Below, one piece after another: positions 9,401-18,258 of a stretch of DNA of 35,246 nt (positions within the stretch are counted from its first letter, which is position 1; each line of letters begins with the position of its first letter). The DNA comes from a virus: positions 1-35,246 of the IMG/VR virus record IMGVR_UViG_3300034190_001504. One strand, given 5' to 3'. A program made the position numbers and the translations under genes. Below the pieces are notes generated by a model. The model worked only from the letters and a program-made list of their open reading frames with translations, had not been told where the DNA came from and made no database searches.

Positions 9401-12400
9401 TTTGTTGATGTGCCATAGTATCACCCATAGCGTTTTGGAAAACATTATCTCCAATGCGTACAGTAGGCGCATCATTAAGCACAGCATACGTATCAGCTAT
9501 TTCAAAGGCATCAACAATATCATCAACATTTTTTAGGTTAAATCCTTCACGATTACCTGATTCTAACAAACGTTGTTTAGTTAATTCTCCCTCAAATAAC
9601 GCTCTATCCGCTAATTCATTCCAAGCCGGATTATCAGGGTCAGCTTTGCGTAACAACTCTCTACCAATAGCATTGTAAGAATCTTTCATTGTGCCAGCAG
9701 CTTTACCAGACATGTAATTATTTAAAGAGTTGTACCTATGCGACCTGTATTTTCCAGCATGATATACCCCTGCTGCTGGATGCACTAACCCACTCATAGC
9801 TAATCTAGCTGCTGCGCCGCCAGCAGTTTTAGCTTTGTACGTTAAAGTATTAGCGTTTGCAACACCTTCTTTAATAAGTTGCTCATAAGACACACCATTT
9901 TTTTCTAACAACGCAACTTTATCAGCAAGCTGCGCATCTTTAGCAACTTTAATTTTTTTATCTTTTAATGCTTTACTAGCATAAATATCAAGCCAATCAT
10001 CCCTAACCTTTGCGCCTTTAGCAGCTTGGTTTTCAAGCAAAGTTCGCCAATTACCTTTAGCTTTAGTTAACGTTTCTAACGCACCAAACGTAGCAGCAAA
10101 CCGCAACTGCTCATCAGAACCAACCACACGCATAGCCCAACGAGGCGTTAACAAAACAGAAGCAGTCCAAATAGGTCTAATCGTTGCATCTATACCTGCT
10201 GACACAGCCTTACGAGCTGTCCTAGCCATCATGCGAGGATTATACGCAATATCATAATTTTTAAATACGCCGTTTTCGTGTTTGCCTACTCTGTTAATAG
10301 CATCCTCTAACAAATCCCAACGAGGCATTGGGCTACTTTGCGCCATTTGCGTAGGAGTTACACCATGATGCGCTTCAGCCAACAAACTACCGTCAGGACC
10401 ATAAAAAACAAAAGTAGTAGCCTCTTTCTGATTACCACTTTTCCTAAGAATTGTTTTGTCATCAGTGCTAAACACAGGCTTGTAACTAGAATCTACAGCA
10501 TTCCCATTACGAAGCATTTCATCATACTCAAGTTTAGAATTTGTTAACTGATCGTACAAACTAAAAACTTCATTGCTTCCTTCTTGAGTAAATTTAATAT
10601 TTGTTTCGCTTCCTATTAACTTATTAGCACGATCACACAACAATTTAGTAGTTCTATCATAAAGTTGTTTACGTTGCCCTACAGTAGCGTTACGAGCAAC
10701 TAACGAAAGATATTGCCCATTAAGCGATTCAGCTTCAGCACGTGTAAGTATTGATTTGCCATTAATAGTAAACTTATTAGCGTCAGCTAGCATTCTTTCA
10801 AATTGTTGGCTTGCTTGCACACGATCATAATGGTGCATTACTCGCTGGTTAACACGTTGCGTAAAATACGTTAACCTTTGAGAACCTAAAGGTTTTAACG
10901 TAGAAGGAATAGGCAATACATCTACTAAGAAATCATCTGAAATGCCTACTCGGTTACGTAACTTTTGTGCATTTAAAGCAGCAGCTTTAGAGTACGTATT
11001 TCCACTAAAAGGTTTCACAAGCAAATTAGTAGCAAAATCTTTTACGCCACCAAACACTTCACCAGTTAACGTATCCCGACCCATACGAGGAAAATCTGTA
11101 ACAGTACCAGCACCTGTACGCAAACTTGTATCAGACATTCGTAACGGAGAGCCAGTAAATTGGTCTACATAATCCACACGCATGTTACGTGCAGCGTAAT
11201 CTAACACATCAGCAAGAACAATTTTATCTAACGCTATATCTTCAAACGTAGCTATTTTGTTCATATTTAACCGAGTGAATCCTGTTTCAAACGGACCGTT
11301 AACAACTTGTTTTGCAATAGACTCTCTTAACGTGGCTCTAAAATCAAAAAGCGCAACCCAATCAGTGTTTGTTAAAACCTCATGTTCCTTCATTAAATTA
11401 GTTTTTAATTTCTGTGATTGTTTCCCAAGAATAGTATGTTGAGCATTAGCTACTAACAAATCTTGTTGTTTAGAAAAAATATCTTCAGCTAAATTAGAAG
11501 GCAAACCTTTTTCTGTCATTTCTTTTAACTGAGCTTTAAGTTTTTTAATTTTTTGTTCTTCTTTAGGAATAGTTTTTTTATCAACTAAAGATTTATTTGT
11601 TTTAGTTTTTAATTTATTTACATCTTTTGTACGTTTTGCAATTTCTTCTTTTAAATTATTAATATTTTTTGAAGTTCCTCGTAAAATTTCTAATTTCTCT
11701 AATTCATCAGTTAACTTAATAGCATCTTCCCCAGCAGCAACACTTCTTGCTTGCAACGAATTAGCTTCCTCAAGTAAATCAAAAAAATCACCATCAACTA
11801 ATTTATTAAATGCTGCACCAGCATTACCCATAGCTTCAGCAGCTACAGCAGTATCACCTAACACAAACCGTAACGTCTTAGCCCTAGCCGCAGCAGTAGC
11901 GCCCCTAGCAATTAAATACAACGCTTCAGCAGACAACTTCTTAGCTTGCCTTGTAGTCAACGCAGCACGCAAAGCCCCTACCCTTTTATTAATTAATGCA
12001 GTATCGCCTTGACTAGCTAAATGCGTTAACGCATACTGAGGACTAAACTCATCCCTACGTGCAGCGTTTTCAATAACTTCATCTAACGCTTGCCACGTTT
12101 TAGAAGCAGCAAAAGCTCTTGCACGATATTGAGAACTAGTCTTAGCTAACTGATCGTAATTTAACGCTAACTTTTTTTCACCGATTGTTATTAGTTTAGG
12201 TTCAGGCAAATCAGCAGTAAACCCAAAACGTTTAGATTGTTTTGTAGGTTTAACAGTATGCCAACCAAATCCGCTTTCTCTAATAATATGTATTTTGCCA
12301 GTAGGAGTTACTTTCCTAACTCTAGCGTTACTAGCTAAAACATCTTCAAACGAAACATGTTTAATATCTAAAGGAGTTCCAGCTAATCCAGTGCCTTTAC

Positions 12401-13253
12401 CAGTTTGTGTAGTAACAGGTCGCATAATAGCGCTAGTGCCTCTGGCTAACGAAACTCCTTTACCTACTACAAGTAACGGATCTAAAAAGATTTCTTGCAG
12501 AAAATCAGCGCCACCTGATAACACATTAAAGTATAATGTTCCTTCTAACGCATTGTATTGGTAATCGTTAAAAGGGTCTATGCCAGAGTACAAAGATGCA
12601 AAGGCTTGCCCAAATGAACGTTCTTCTTCTCCATAAGCTACAGCGTATGCTTGCTTGTATGTGTCAGGGTCAAAATAATTTAAAATAGGTATTCTATTAG
12701 ACCAACTAAAATTACTATCTGAACTTATACGTTCTATTTCTTTATCACTAAATGGATTGTATTTAATGTAACCTTTATCGGCTTGGTCTTTATAAAAATC
12801 AGGAAGACCATTATACCAAATAGCTTCTTCTTGATCGTTGCCAGATGCAAGCACAGTAAAAATAAACGCACCTGTATCATCAATAACTTCAATAGTGTCT
12901 AAGTATGATTCCCATAAAGGCTCTCTAACGTAGCTTGGAAGAACTTTAGTTGAGCCACCAACCAAACCGTACTCACCTGTTAACCAACCAAAATTACTTT
13001 CTCCACCTAAACCTAACGTATCTCTAAAAAAATTTTCTCTAAGCGCTGTAAGAGAAGCATCTTTAAATTCGTCAAAGTCTCCTTTTTTAATAGCATTATA
13101 CGAACCAATAAGAATTTCTCCTCCTGATTCAAACGCTTGAACAAAAGGATTTAAAACTAAACTATAACCTGCACCTGAAACACCTTTAAGAGCCTCTACA
13201 CCATAACCAACAAGAGAATCACCTTGTTCTTCTACCCAATCAATTAAACCCAT
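6489..13253 (-). CDS. Giant internal virion protein, possible ejection or polyvalent protein
   Basis: 2254 residues, the longest gene in the window. The N-terminal 300 residues are mixed and hydrophobic, with short stretches that could insert in a membrane (AGAFIFTVL-type and FLDPLLVVGKG). Residues about 500-650 are a Lys/Glu-rich coiled coil (EEIAKRTKDVNKLKTKTNK and following). The middle and C-terminal parts are mostly alpha-helical and Arg-rich, with no tape-measure-like repeated hydrophobic pattern and no nuclease, protease or glycosidase motif I can identify. It sits between the portal-side gene (13257) and the smaller internal proteins. Very large internal proteins with this placement are ejected with DNA in podoviruses; that role is inference. 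A large polyvalent protein is the alternative. Confidence 0.6.
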   Translation of the reverse strand: MGLIDWVEEQGDSLVGYGVEALKGVSGAGYSLVLNPFVQAFESGGEILIGSYNAIKKGDFDEFKDASLTALRENFFRDTLGLGGESNFGWLTGEYGLVGGSTKVLPSYVREPLWESYLDTIEVIDDTGAFIFTVLASGNDQEEAIWYNGLPDFYKDQADKGYIKYNPFSDKEIERISSDSNFSWSNRIPILNYFDPDTYKQAYAVAYGEEERSFGQAFASLYSGIDPFNDYQYNALEGTLYFNVLSGGADFLQEIFLDPLLVVGKGVSLARGTSAIMRPVTTQTGKGTGLAGTPLDIKHVSFEDVLASNARVRKVTPTGKIHIIRESGFGWHTVKPTKQSKRFGFTADLPEPKLITIGEKKLALNYDQLAKTSSQYRARAFAASKTWQALDEVIENAARRDEFSPQYALTHLASQGDTALINKRVGALRAALTTRQAKKLSAEALYLIARGATAAARAKTLRFVLGDTAVAAEAMGNAGAAFNKLVDGDFFDLLEEANSLQARSVAAGEDAIKLTDELEKLEILRGTSKNINNLKEEIAKRTKDVNKLKTKTNKSLVDKKTIPKEEQKIKKLKAQLKEMTEKGLPSNLAEDIFSKQQDLLVANAQHTILGKQSQKLKTNLMKEHEVLTNTDWVALFDFRATLRESIAKQVVNGPFETGFTRLNMNKIATFEDIALDKIVLADVLDYAARNMRVDYVDQFTGSPLRMSDTSLRTGAGTVTDFPRMGRDTLTGEVFGGVKDFATNLLVKPFSGNTYSKAAALNAQKLRNRVGISDDFLVDVLPIPSTLKPLGSQRLTYFTQRVNQRVMHHYDRVQASQQFERMLADANKFTINGKSILTRAEAESLNGQYLSLVARNATVGQRKQLYDRTTKLLCDRANKLIGSETNIKFTQEGSNEVFSLYDQLTNSKLEYDEMLRNGNAVDSSYKPVFSTDDKTILRKSGNQKEATTFVFYGPDGSLLAEAHHGVTPTQMAQSSPMPRWDLLEDAINRVGKHENGVFKNYDIAYNPRMMARTARKAVSAGIDATIRPIWTASVLLTPRWAMRVVGSDEQLRFAATFGALETLTKAKGNWRTLLENQAAKGAKVRDDWLDIYASKALKDKKIKVAKDAQLADKVALLEKNGVSYEQLIKEGVANANTLTYKAKTAGGAAARLAMSGLVHPAAGVYHAGKYRSHRYNSLNNYMSGKAAGTMKDSYNAIGRELLRKADPDNPAWNELADRALFEGELTKQRLLESGNREGFNLKNVDDIVDAFEIADTYAVLNDAPTVRIGDNVFQNAMGDTMAHQQMNASQISARRSNKSAMQGIYSAHTRELLELQGGGPVKTYDFVDVPAAKRNDIFTEHWQQWQSPDPAKQRIFNIVFDTELPVAQRIQKVEEFFKNNPNILEDVVVDITIPKVAMDDYIKHISTRFVLDANHILPDRIFKGLRRKAASGQAVKWEDIQAMVNSSKLKSDLGLDSSATFNEVVGFIRTMDGGMYENFAKHNGTEGIFDRANVVKQQVSRLRNFTDSMFETLGTMPSDALSRHPFYNRKYKEYLLEQTTAYKNFDDNYVFTPRQKTEMEAIARRRALEDTRTVMYELVEHTRFAEVLGFASPFFNAWQEVIGRWASLAFDNPVYVARGIRLFTSDIQAPVLGLTTEKDAFGEKKLVFNFSDSILNDIPFLKELLDSDKLTFGPFGSISKLATENPIAFDTDSLFSLVTSSPLPSTGPLVNFIIQEGMYADPKLEDVFGFMFPYGVQSGPWYERFIKETLPTWTESIAYRTGIYRGNQYETRVGQIFLDKLTQVQQNNENSDTPYIDLSDEQVRNSIMRDAHVAAQGFGWFKTYAALNIPIAVDQMSPFYAKKLRYNEMLEEDIERGFVDPDNPNASFPARIEITDPDGNKRIVNGPILTGRDYTDARFLAEEGDEFFWITQSLTNSRAAYGIAPTVEGWKLYEAHKELIQAHPVIAAFLQGDVGATTNEMFSSVVYNKQRNEFFVGSNEPMRSLKSLDQILNKGMLDRGWNLYDSGFDPEQIQQHSTEFARTPQAYIDPATGREYPYKEGLGLEISAFYYEPVAGVLLADNPIYYNGEGMQDINNELYKRGQLNSAYTDINHEFNFDLKMQKDFLVHQLGREFPQWKDAYEDFSANNRLREVYKGFAALFEDESDAWKVNGASRDVLLFINDRQMIEVLLSQRKNKDITNEKNTDLLAIWLGIKADYANRPAFASTYIRYFQDDMVAESTWTIPKSFTDKGIFREQELELLLTEAEIWYANNYE

Positions 13254-13256
13254 TAT

Positions 13257-13646
13257 TTAATTTTCTTCTTGTGTTGCTTTAAAAGAAGAAACACTACGTT
13301 TCACATCCATAACAGCACTACGTATTTTTGCACTAGAATCATAATCAGAAGCCATACGCTCTAACACAGGCAACAAATTAATAATTTTAGTTTGCTGCCG
13401 TTTAGTAAAAACATCATTACCCATACTATTAGACGGCGCATACCCTTGCTGCATAACAGACTCAGCAGGTCGCTCAGTCATCCTACCAAAAGGTTTTTCA
13501 CCAGCTCTCATTGAAGGAATAACAGGTTCAGAATCTTCTATATTAGGCAAAGGAACAACAGCCTGAGCATCCTCTTGCATTTTAGCTTGCCCATATTGTT
13601 GCCCTCTAACAGCTTGAACTTTTTGTCCTCTACCTTTACGTGGCAT
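13257..13646 (-). CDS. Small basic virion protein of unknown function
   Basis: 129 residues from ATG 13646, overlapping the portal stop by one base. It has a basic N-terminus (MPRKGRGQKVQAVRGQQYG), a disordered Pro/Glu/Met middle, and a helical C-terminal third (KIINLLPVLERMASDY) that could form a small helical bundle. It directly follows the portal gene in the transcript. Position and size allow a head-completion or core-attachment protein, but nothing in the sequence proves it. Confidence 0.55.
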   Translation of the reverse strand: MPRKGRGQKVQAVRGQQYGQAKMQEDAQAVVPLPNIEDSEPVIPSMRAGEKPFGRMTERPAESVMQQGYAPSNSMGNDVFTKRQQTKIINLLPVLERMASDYDSSAKIRSAVMDVKRSVSSFKATQEEN

Positions 13647-15400
13647 TACAACGCTCCTAACAGTTGACGCAACCCAGCAGCTCCGCCTTCAGCAGGAGGA
13701 GGTGCTGCCATAGCTTCTGCACCTGCACCGGCTTGAGCTATACCGGATTGCGCTTCAGGGGATGTAGGCGAAACCATAGTAGCTTGCCTTTCTTGCGCTT
13801 CACGCTGTACTTTTTCAACAGCCGCAGCGAGTTCAGCTTTATCTGATTTAACAAGATCAATAATACGAGCAATATCCGCAGGCGGTATTGCCCCTGTTGC
13901 TGCTTGTTGTTGCAAACCAGACAACAAACTTTGCTCTAACTGTTCAGCAGTAACACAATCACGTTCTGCTTCAACATCCTCAACAAGAGGGTCTATTTTC
14001 ATAAACGATTCTTTTGACATTGTTCCCATTGAAAGCCTTTGACCACCAGCAATAACAAGATTGTTAATGTCAGCCCCAGCTTGGCTATAAGATACCACGT
14101 TGTCATCCGTTGTGAAGTGTTTGTTTGGGACATAATCTACCTTACCTTTAACTTTACCCATAGAAATATAAAACGATTTAGACTTATTGCCAGCATATTC
14201 TTTAGCCATAGCAATAGCTATTTTGTTTTCAGCTTCTAATGAACGAGCCAATATTTTTTGTGACTCTTGCACAGCAAAATCAACAACCGCAGATAACACA
14301 GCGTCGCCACGACGACCAGTACGAATATTACTTGTAGACTCGCCACCAAACTCAGCAGGCACACCAGCAGTTAAACGTTGCGCTCTTTCTAAACGATCAA
14401 TAGCAGGGTTTGTCATAAACCCTACATTTAATTGCATGTCTCTTAAGTCACCACCACGGATAACACCAACCTCACCAGTTAATCCATTCGCAGGATTAAT
14501 AATGCTAGGTTGCTCACCAGCACGACCCACTAACCATGTATCAGGGAAAATACCTTTTTGCACAGCTATGACTTCTAACGCCATTAGCTTAGCTTGTTGC
14601 TGATACATTCCTAGTATGCCGTCAAACTGACCGTTAGGTTCATCTAACGAAATACGTTCTGCCATAACAACAGGACAAATATTTGTAGGATTTTGCACAC
14701 GCTCTAACTCAGCTATAACAGGTTCAGCGTCACCAGAGCCAATAGTATGCGCAGGGTTACGCAACGCTACAAGCACATACTCTTCATGGTCAACATACTC
14801 AATAAGTTCAACAGCTTTATGCGTATCATACGGGGCATCAGCAACGCCAGCAAACCGCAACGCAGCATCAGGATAATGTCTACGTATCCAACCAAACGAA
14901 CGCTCATACCCAAACACACAATCCGAAGGACTCATACCATCAGAGCCACGCAAATTAGACGGATACGCAGTTAACGGGTCACGCACATGCCATGTAGGGC
15001 AACCCTTTTCCATATCAAACCGAACCTGCACAATCGTATTGTTGTAACCAATTAAATGCCTTGCACGTTTAGCAAGCTGCATATCTATACGAGAATTTTG
15101 CCACCAACCAAACAATGCTTTACGACGAATAGACGCAAACTTTTGCGCTTGCTTAGATGCCTCATCTTCAGGTGGGCAAACAATATCAGGAGTAACAGAC
15201 GCTATACGCATAGCAGTTTGATCTAAACCCTGTGCTAACAAATTAGCAACAGAAGAAGCCTCAGTAGAATCTATTTCAGGCAACGGCACAATAACATCAC
15301 CATTGTAATGATCACGTATTAAACGCATTTTTTCTTTTACACCAGCATGGTTAGATGAACGGGTGTAGTACAGGTCTACAATTTCTTCTGCTGTTTTCAA
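13646..15400 (-). CDS. Portal protein
   Basis: 584 residues, starting MKTAEEIVDLYYTRSSN, 4 nt after the terminase gene. It forms the dodecameric ring at one head vertex through which DNA is packed and ejected. The sequence shows portal-type features: an N-terminal helical region (VKEKMRLIRDHYNGD), a wing region ending in RDPLTAYPS, a long helical stem/clip region near residues 290-400 (QQQAKLMALEVIAVQKG, then DRLERAQRLTAGVP), and a Gln/Ala-rich C-terminal barrel-like tail (LLSGLQQQAATG). Length and position right after the large terminase subunit are the usual ones. No catalytic motif is expected. The call depends on context plus general pattern. Confidence 0.8.
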   Translation of the reverse strand: MKTAEEIVDLYYTRSSNHAGVKEKMRLIRDHYNGDVIVPLPEIDSTEASSVANLLAQGLDQTAMRIASVTPDIVCPPEDEASKQAQKFASIRRKALFGWWQNSRIDMQLAKRARHLIGYNNTIVQVRFDMEKGCPTWHVRDPLTAYPSNLRGSDGMSPSDCVFGYERSFGWIRRHYPDAALRFAGVADAPYDTHKAVELIEYVDHEEYVLVALRNPAHTIGSGDAEPVIAELERVQNPTNICPVVMAERISLDEPNGQFDGILGMYQQQAKLMALEVIAVQKGIFPDTWLVGRAGEQPSIINPANGLTGEVGVIRGGDLRDMQLNVGFMTNPAIDRLERAQRLTAGVPAEFGGESTSNIRTGRRGDAVLSAVVDFAVQESQKILARSLEAENKIAIAMAKEYAGNKSKSFYISMGKVKGKVDYVPNKHFTTDDNVVSYSQAGADINNLVIAGGQRLSMGTMSKESFMKIDPLVEDVEAERDCVTAEQLEQSLLSGLQQQAATGAIPPADIARIIDLVKSDKAELAAAVEKVQREAQERQATMVSPTSPEAQSGIAQAGAGAEAMAAPPPAEGGAAGLRQLLGAL

Positions 15401-15404
15401 TGTA

Positions 15405-17315
15405 TTAACTTTCTGTTACCCAAGTTGGTCGCCACTGTCTAATAGGCTCAGACGGAGGCACGTACAATTTATTAAGATTATGTTCTACGAACCATTGTGC
15501 CATTACACAGTCATCAGTTCTAGACCCTGTGCCTTCTGGATTCCATTTTGTTACTTCATTAATTAAAAGCAACGAATGAGGTCTAGCATCAGTATGCTGT
15601 TTACCAGCAAGCCTAATACGACCCAAACGATACAACGGTGCAAGCATTTGCACACCATACTTAGGGTCACCTTTGTTACGAGAATGCGTGTAGTGCGGAA
15701 TAAGCTCTACACCACGCAACGCAGACCACCGCCGGAAATGATCGTACTGCAAAATAAACTTTTGAGCAGCGTTAGCCTCAACTATCCAATGCGTAATCGG
15801 ATGACCAATATCGTTACTTATTTGCCACCACTCTTCAGCTATCCCAGTAAACCGTTGCGTGTCATGGTTCCAATCAAGAAACGACGGAGCATCCATTTTT
15901 TTTCTATACGACTCTAACAAATACCTGTACTCTGACTCAGGACAATACGCCCAACATTGCAACGCCCAAAAATTAGACGGTGACGGGTCCGCAGACGCTA
16001 TAACCATAACTTCGCCAGCTAAATACTTTGGCACTTCCCACAAGTCACGGTCTTTATCCCAACACCCAATATACTCTACACCATTATCGCCTTGCCCCCC
16101 ACTAATCCATAAAGGGTCTACAAGCACAGACGCAGGGTCAGTGTCTTCCTGTTGATATAGTATTTCGTAACGGTCAGGTGTTTGCGCTTTAATATGTCGT
16201 ATACGTCGCCACGGCAACCTACGAGGATACAACAAACAACCTTCAGGATACGCAACGTCACTAGGTTTATGCAAATGATTGCACCTGTCATCATAATGCG
16301 CTTTAAATTTAAGATGCGTGTACTTACGTTCGCCTTCCGTATCTACTTTATTTTCATCAAGTTCTTCAACATCATCTTCATCATCTATCGGAGCAAACTT
16401 ATCTAACGCATAGCGGTAAATATCGTCAGAAGCCATACGCTGTCCCTGCAATATAAGCAACCCAGCAGGCTCTAACCGTGTTTCAGCTACCTCATCCCAC
16501 CAACGATACATATCAGAACGAGACTCAGAGTTACGCATCTTGCGAGGGTCCCACACATCATCCCAAATAATAAGATCAAAACGACCACCAAGAAAACCAG
16601 AGTCCATACCAAACGCAGACCACGACGGTTCTTTCTGCGATAACGGCACATCACCTTGTTGCACTACAGTAAACGCTTCAGCACGCCAAATTTCTTTAGC
16701 GTCAGGCTTAAACTGCCCAAAGTCTTGTTGCATAGTACGTTCAGCGTCAACCGCTAAACCTAACTTAATGTCGTTTAGCTCAGCACGGGCAACATGCTCA
16801 CGTTCAAACTCCGCTCTCAAACGCCGTGTATACCATTCAGCGAGACGTTGGGTTGAGGAACCGAGCATCCCTCTAATGGCTCTGTTACGAACCGTTGCCC
16901 ATGCTGGCAAAACTTTAGCAAAAAATGTAGATTTTCCACTTCCAGGTGGTGCATTAATAACACAATATTCCTCTAATGGTGTTTCAAATAATTCAAATAT
17001 CTTTTCTGTAGCTTCTATTTGCCACGGCTGCAAAACAATACCAAAATAACGCAACGCAAATTTTTCAATATTATCCCAACACTCCTGAACTTCTACATCC
17101 AGCTCCTCATACACAGGTATAGTAGATACACCTACACGTTCAGTTTGCTCTTTAGCGACAACATAGTTGCGTGTAGACACACGCCCAGACTCATTGTCCC
17201 TAGCTGAATGATAATTAACGCCAGCCTGTTTAGCAGCCTGATACATACTTAAACTGCGACGCAGCAATAAATACTCAGCCCACTTTTCTACAGGTGTAGC
17301 TTTACCAGACCCCAT
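15405..17315 (-). CDS. terL: Terminase large subunit with an N-terminal helix-turn-helix-like segment
   Basis: 636 residues. It is the DNA-packaging motor: ATPase plus headful or site-specific nuclease. Walker A is APPGSGKST at residues 122-130, Walker B is FDLIIWDD at 246-253, and the nuclease domain begins with VIASADPSPSNFWAL, with a later acidic TDDCVMAQWF. Residues 17-45 (LLRRSLSMYQAAKQAGVNYH) look like a helix-turn-helix, unusual at the N-terminus of a large subunit. The gene starts directly after the TAG of the upstream small gene. No separate small terminase subunit was recognised, so the N-terminal segment may carry DNA recognition. Terminase identity is well supported; the fusion idea is inference. 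Confidence 0.92.
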   Translation of the reverse strand: MGSGKATPVEKWAEYLLLRRSLSMYQAAKQAGVNYHSARDNESGRVSTRNYVVAKEQTERVGVSTIPVYEELDVEVQECWDNIEKFALRYFGIVLQPWQIEATEKIFELFETPLEEYCVINAPPGSGKSTFFAKVLPAWATVRNRAIRGMLGSSTQRLAEWYTRRLRAEFEREHVARAELNDIKLGLAVDAERTMQQDFGQFKPDAKEIWRAEAFTVVQQGDVPLSQKEPSWSAFGMDSGFLGGRFDLIIWDDVWDPRKMRNSESRSDMYRWWDEVAETRLEPAGLLILQGQRMASDDIYRYALDKFAPIDDEDDVEELDENKVDTEGERKYTHLKFKAHYDDRCNHLHKPSDVAYPEGCLLYPRRLPWRRIRHIKAQTPDRYEILYQQEDTDPASVLVDPLWISGGQGDNGVEYIGCWDKDRDLWEVPKYLAGEVMVIASADPSPSNFWALQCWAYCPESEYRYLLESYRKKMDAPSFLDWNHDTQRFTGIAEEWWQISNDIGHPITHWIVEANAAQKFILQYDHFRRWSALRGVELIPHYTHSRNKGDPKYGVQMLAPLYRLGRIRLAGKQHTDARPHSLLLINEVTKWNPEGTGSRTDDCVMAQWFVEHNLNKLYVPPSEPIRQWRPTWVTES

Positions 17316-17606
17316 CTACCATTTAGTTTTGTTAGCCCAATACGCAGCAGAACAAACCCCTTTAGATATATTCTTTGCATGACGAGCTTTAAATGCTTTA
17401 CGCCGAGCTTTTTCTTTAGCTGTTTTAGGATTCTTACCAGCACCCTTAACACCCTGCTGACCAAAACGAATAACCTTACCGTTTTCACAACCTTTACCTT
17501 TAGCCACAACAACATGCGATTTCGTAGGATGCTTAGGAGTACGTTTAGGTTTATTAAACCCAGACACACCAACTCTAGCTAAACGAGGGTCTTTTTTCTT
17601 AGCCAT
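17316..17606 (-). CDS. Small basic phage protein, function unknown
   Basis: 96 residues, rich in Lys and Arg, from ATG 17606. The sequence MAKKKDPRLARVGVSG, then KRTPKHPTKSHVVVAKG and IRFGQQGVKGAG, then KARRKAFKARHAKNI and AAYWANK, is strikingly conserved in many marine phages as far as I recall, where it remains a domain of unknown function. Two Cys are present. It is preceded by another basic gene whose stop overlaps its start (TAATG), and followed by terminase. The strong positive charge suggests nucleic-acid contact, perhaps in packaging or ribosome interaction; this is inference only. Confidence 0.8.
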   Translation of the reverse strand: MAKKKDPRLARVGVSGFNKPKRTPKHPTKSHVVVAKGKGCENGKVIRFGQQGVKGAGKNPKTAKEKARRKAFKARHAKNISKGVCSAAYWANKTKW

Positions 17607-17770
17607 TAACGTTTCTTTCGTTTCTTAGCCGTCTTAGCAGCCTGCTTAAACGCCTTATTCGTAGGCGCACCCTTAGCGCCCTTCTTACGCATCTTCTCAC
17701 CAGAACCAGCCTTAATACGCTTACGCTTAGCATCTATATTAAAATACAAACCTTTTTTCTTAGCAGGCAT
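17606..17770 (-). CDS. 54-residue highly basic protein
   Basis: ATG at 17770 to TAA at 17606, overlapping its neighbours by one base at both ends (TAATG). It begins MPAKKKGLYFNIDAKRKRIK and ends KKRKKR; nearly half the residues are Lys or Arg. The pattern AKRKRIKAGSGEKMR with a C-terminal Lys/Arg block is common in small phage proteins encoded beside terminase. The extreme charge suggests DNA or RNA binding. Function unknown. Confidence 0.7.
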   Translation of the reverse strand: MPAKKKGLYFNIDAKRKRIKAGSGEKMRKKGAKGAPTNKAFKQAAKTAKKRKKR

Positions 17771-17871
17771 TACATTCTTTTCTTTTTCTTCATCTTCTTA
17801 CGACCAGCAGCCTTAGCCTTCTTAGACGGTCTACCAACCTTACTACCGTATGTACCCTTACCGTATGGCAT
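17770..17871 (-). CDS. 33-residue basic protein (MPYGKGTYG type)
   Basis: ATG at 17871 with a good ribosome site (AAGGAGAG) to TAA at 17770. It begins MPYGKGTYGSKVGRPSKK and ends in a lysine block (MKKKKRM). I recognise this kind of tiny basic protein from other phage genomes, always without an assigned function. It is the first clearly supported gene of the late unit and is coupled to the next gene by TAATG. Confidence 0.65.
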   Translation of the reverse strand: MPYGKGTYGSKVGRPSKKAKAAGRKKMKKKKRM

Positions 17872-17881
17872 AATACTCTCC

Positions 17882-17980
17882 TTACTGACAACTCTCACAA
17901 ATGTCAGGATTTTCTAAGCCACACTCTAGCAGCTCATCCTCAACATCATCAACTATTTCATCAAAATCTTCACAAAACAC
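17882..17980 (-). CDS. Possible 32-residue acidic, cysteine-containing protein
   Basis: GTG at 17980 with GGGAG 6 nt upstream, ending in TAA at 17882, 10 nt before the next gene. The product begins with Met (from GTG) then FCEDFDEIVDDVEDELLE and ends NPDICESCQ; it has four Cys and many Asp/Glu, in sharp contrast with the basic genes that follow. The frame stays open upstream without another good start. No family recognised. The alternative is leader sequence. Confidence 0.4.
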   Translation of the reverse strand: MFCEDFDEIVDDVEDELLECGLENPDICESCQ

Positions 17981-18040
17981 AAAAAACTCCCAACACCATG
18001 TTGTAACTAAATACCGGAAAGGGTATCCTAACCCATACCC

Positions 18041-18068
18041 AAAAACAAAAAGGGGATTGTGGACCCTT
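18041..18068 (-). terminator. Attenuator-like terminator before the first late genes
   Basis: On the minus strand AAGGG (68-64) pairs with CCCTT (54-50), followed by TTTGTTTTT (18049-18041). A competing hairpin, TTGTGG/CCACAA (18057-18062 with 18075-18080), uses the loop of this one, so the two cannot form together. The stem is short (5 bp), so the call is tentative. Confidence 0.4.
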
Positions 18069-18258
18069 GACCAACCACAACAACGCCTGTAAGCAGCGCC
18101 CGACTAACCATCGGTGAGTCACCCGTCAGAAGGGTAACTGCCCCCTATGACAACGCAAACAGGAAATGAGCGCATAGGGGCGTAACGCACAGGACAAAGC
18201 GATTACAAGGTCAAAGCAACCCCAATGCTTGGGAGGTTCCCAAGGGAAACTACGCCCC
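18057..18258 (-). ncRNA. Structured 5' leader of the late transcript with alternative pairings
   Basis: Several mutually exclusive helices lie here. The block CATAGGGGCGTA (18173-18184) can pair with CCCCTATG (18142-18149) or with TACGCCCC (18251-18258); both use its GGGG. Other stems are GGTGA/TCACC (18113-18123), ACCC/GGGT (18121-18135) and the 18057-18080 hairpin. In late-strand RNA the order is 1-2-3 with 1:2 or 2:3 pairing, as in attenuators. The stretch 17981-18358 otherwise holds no convincing gene. No known RNA family recognised. Confidence 0.45.
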
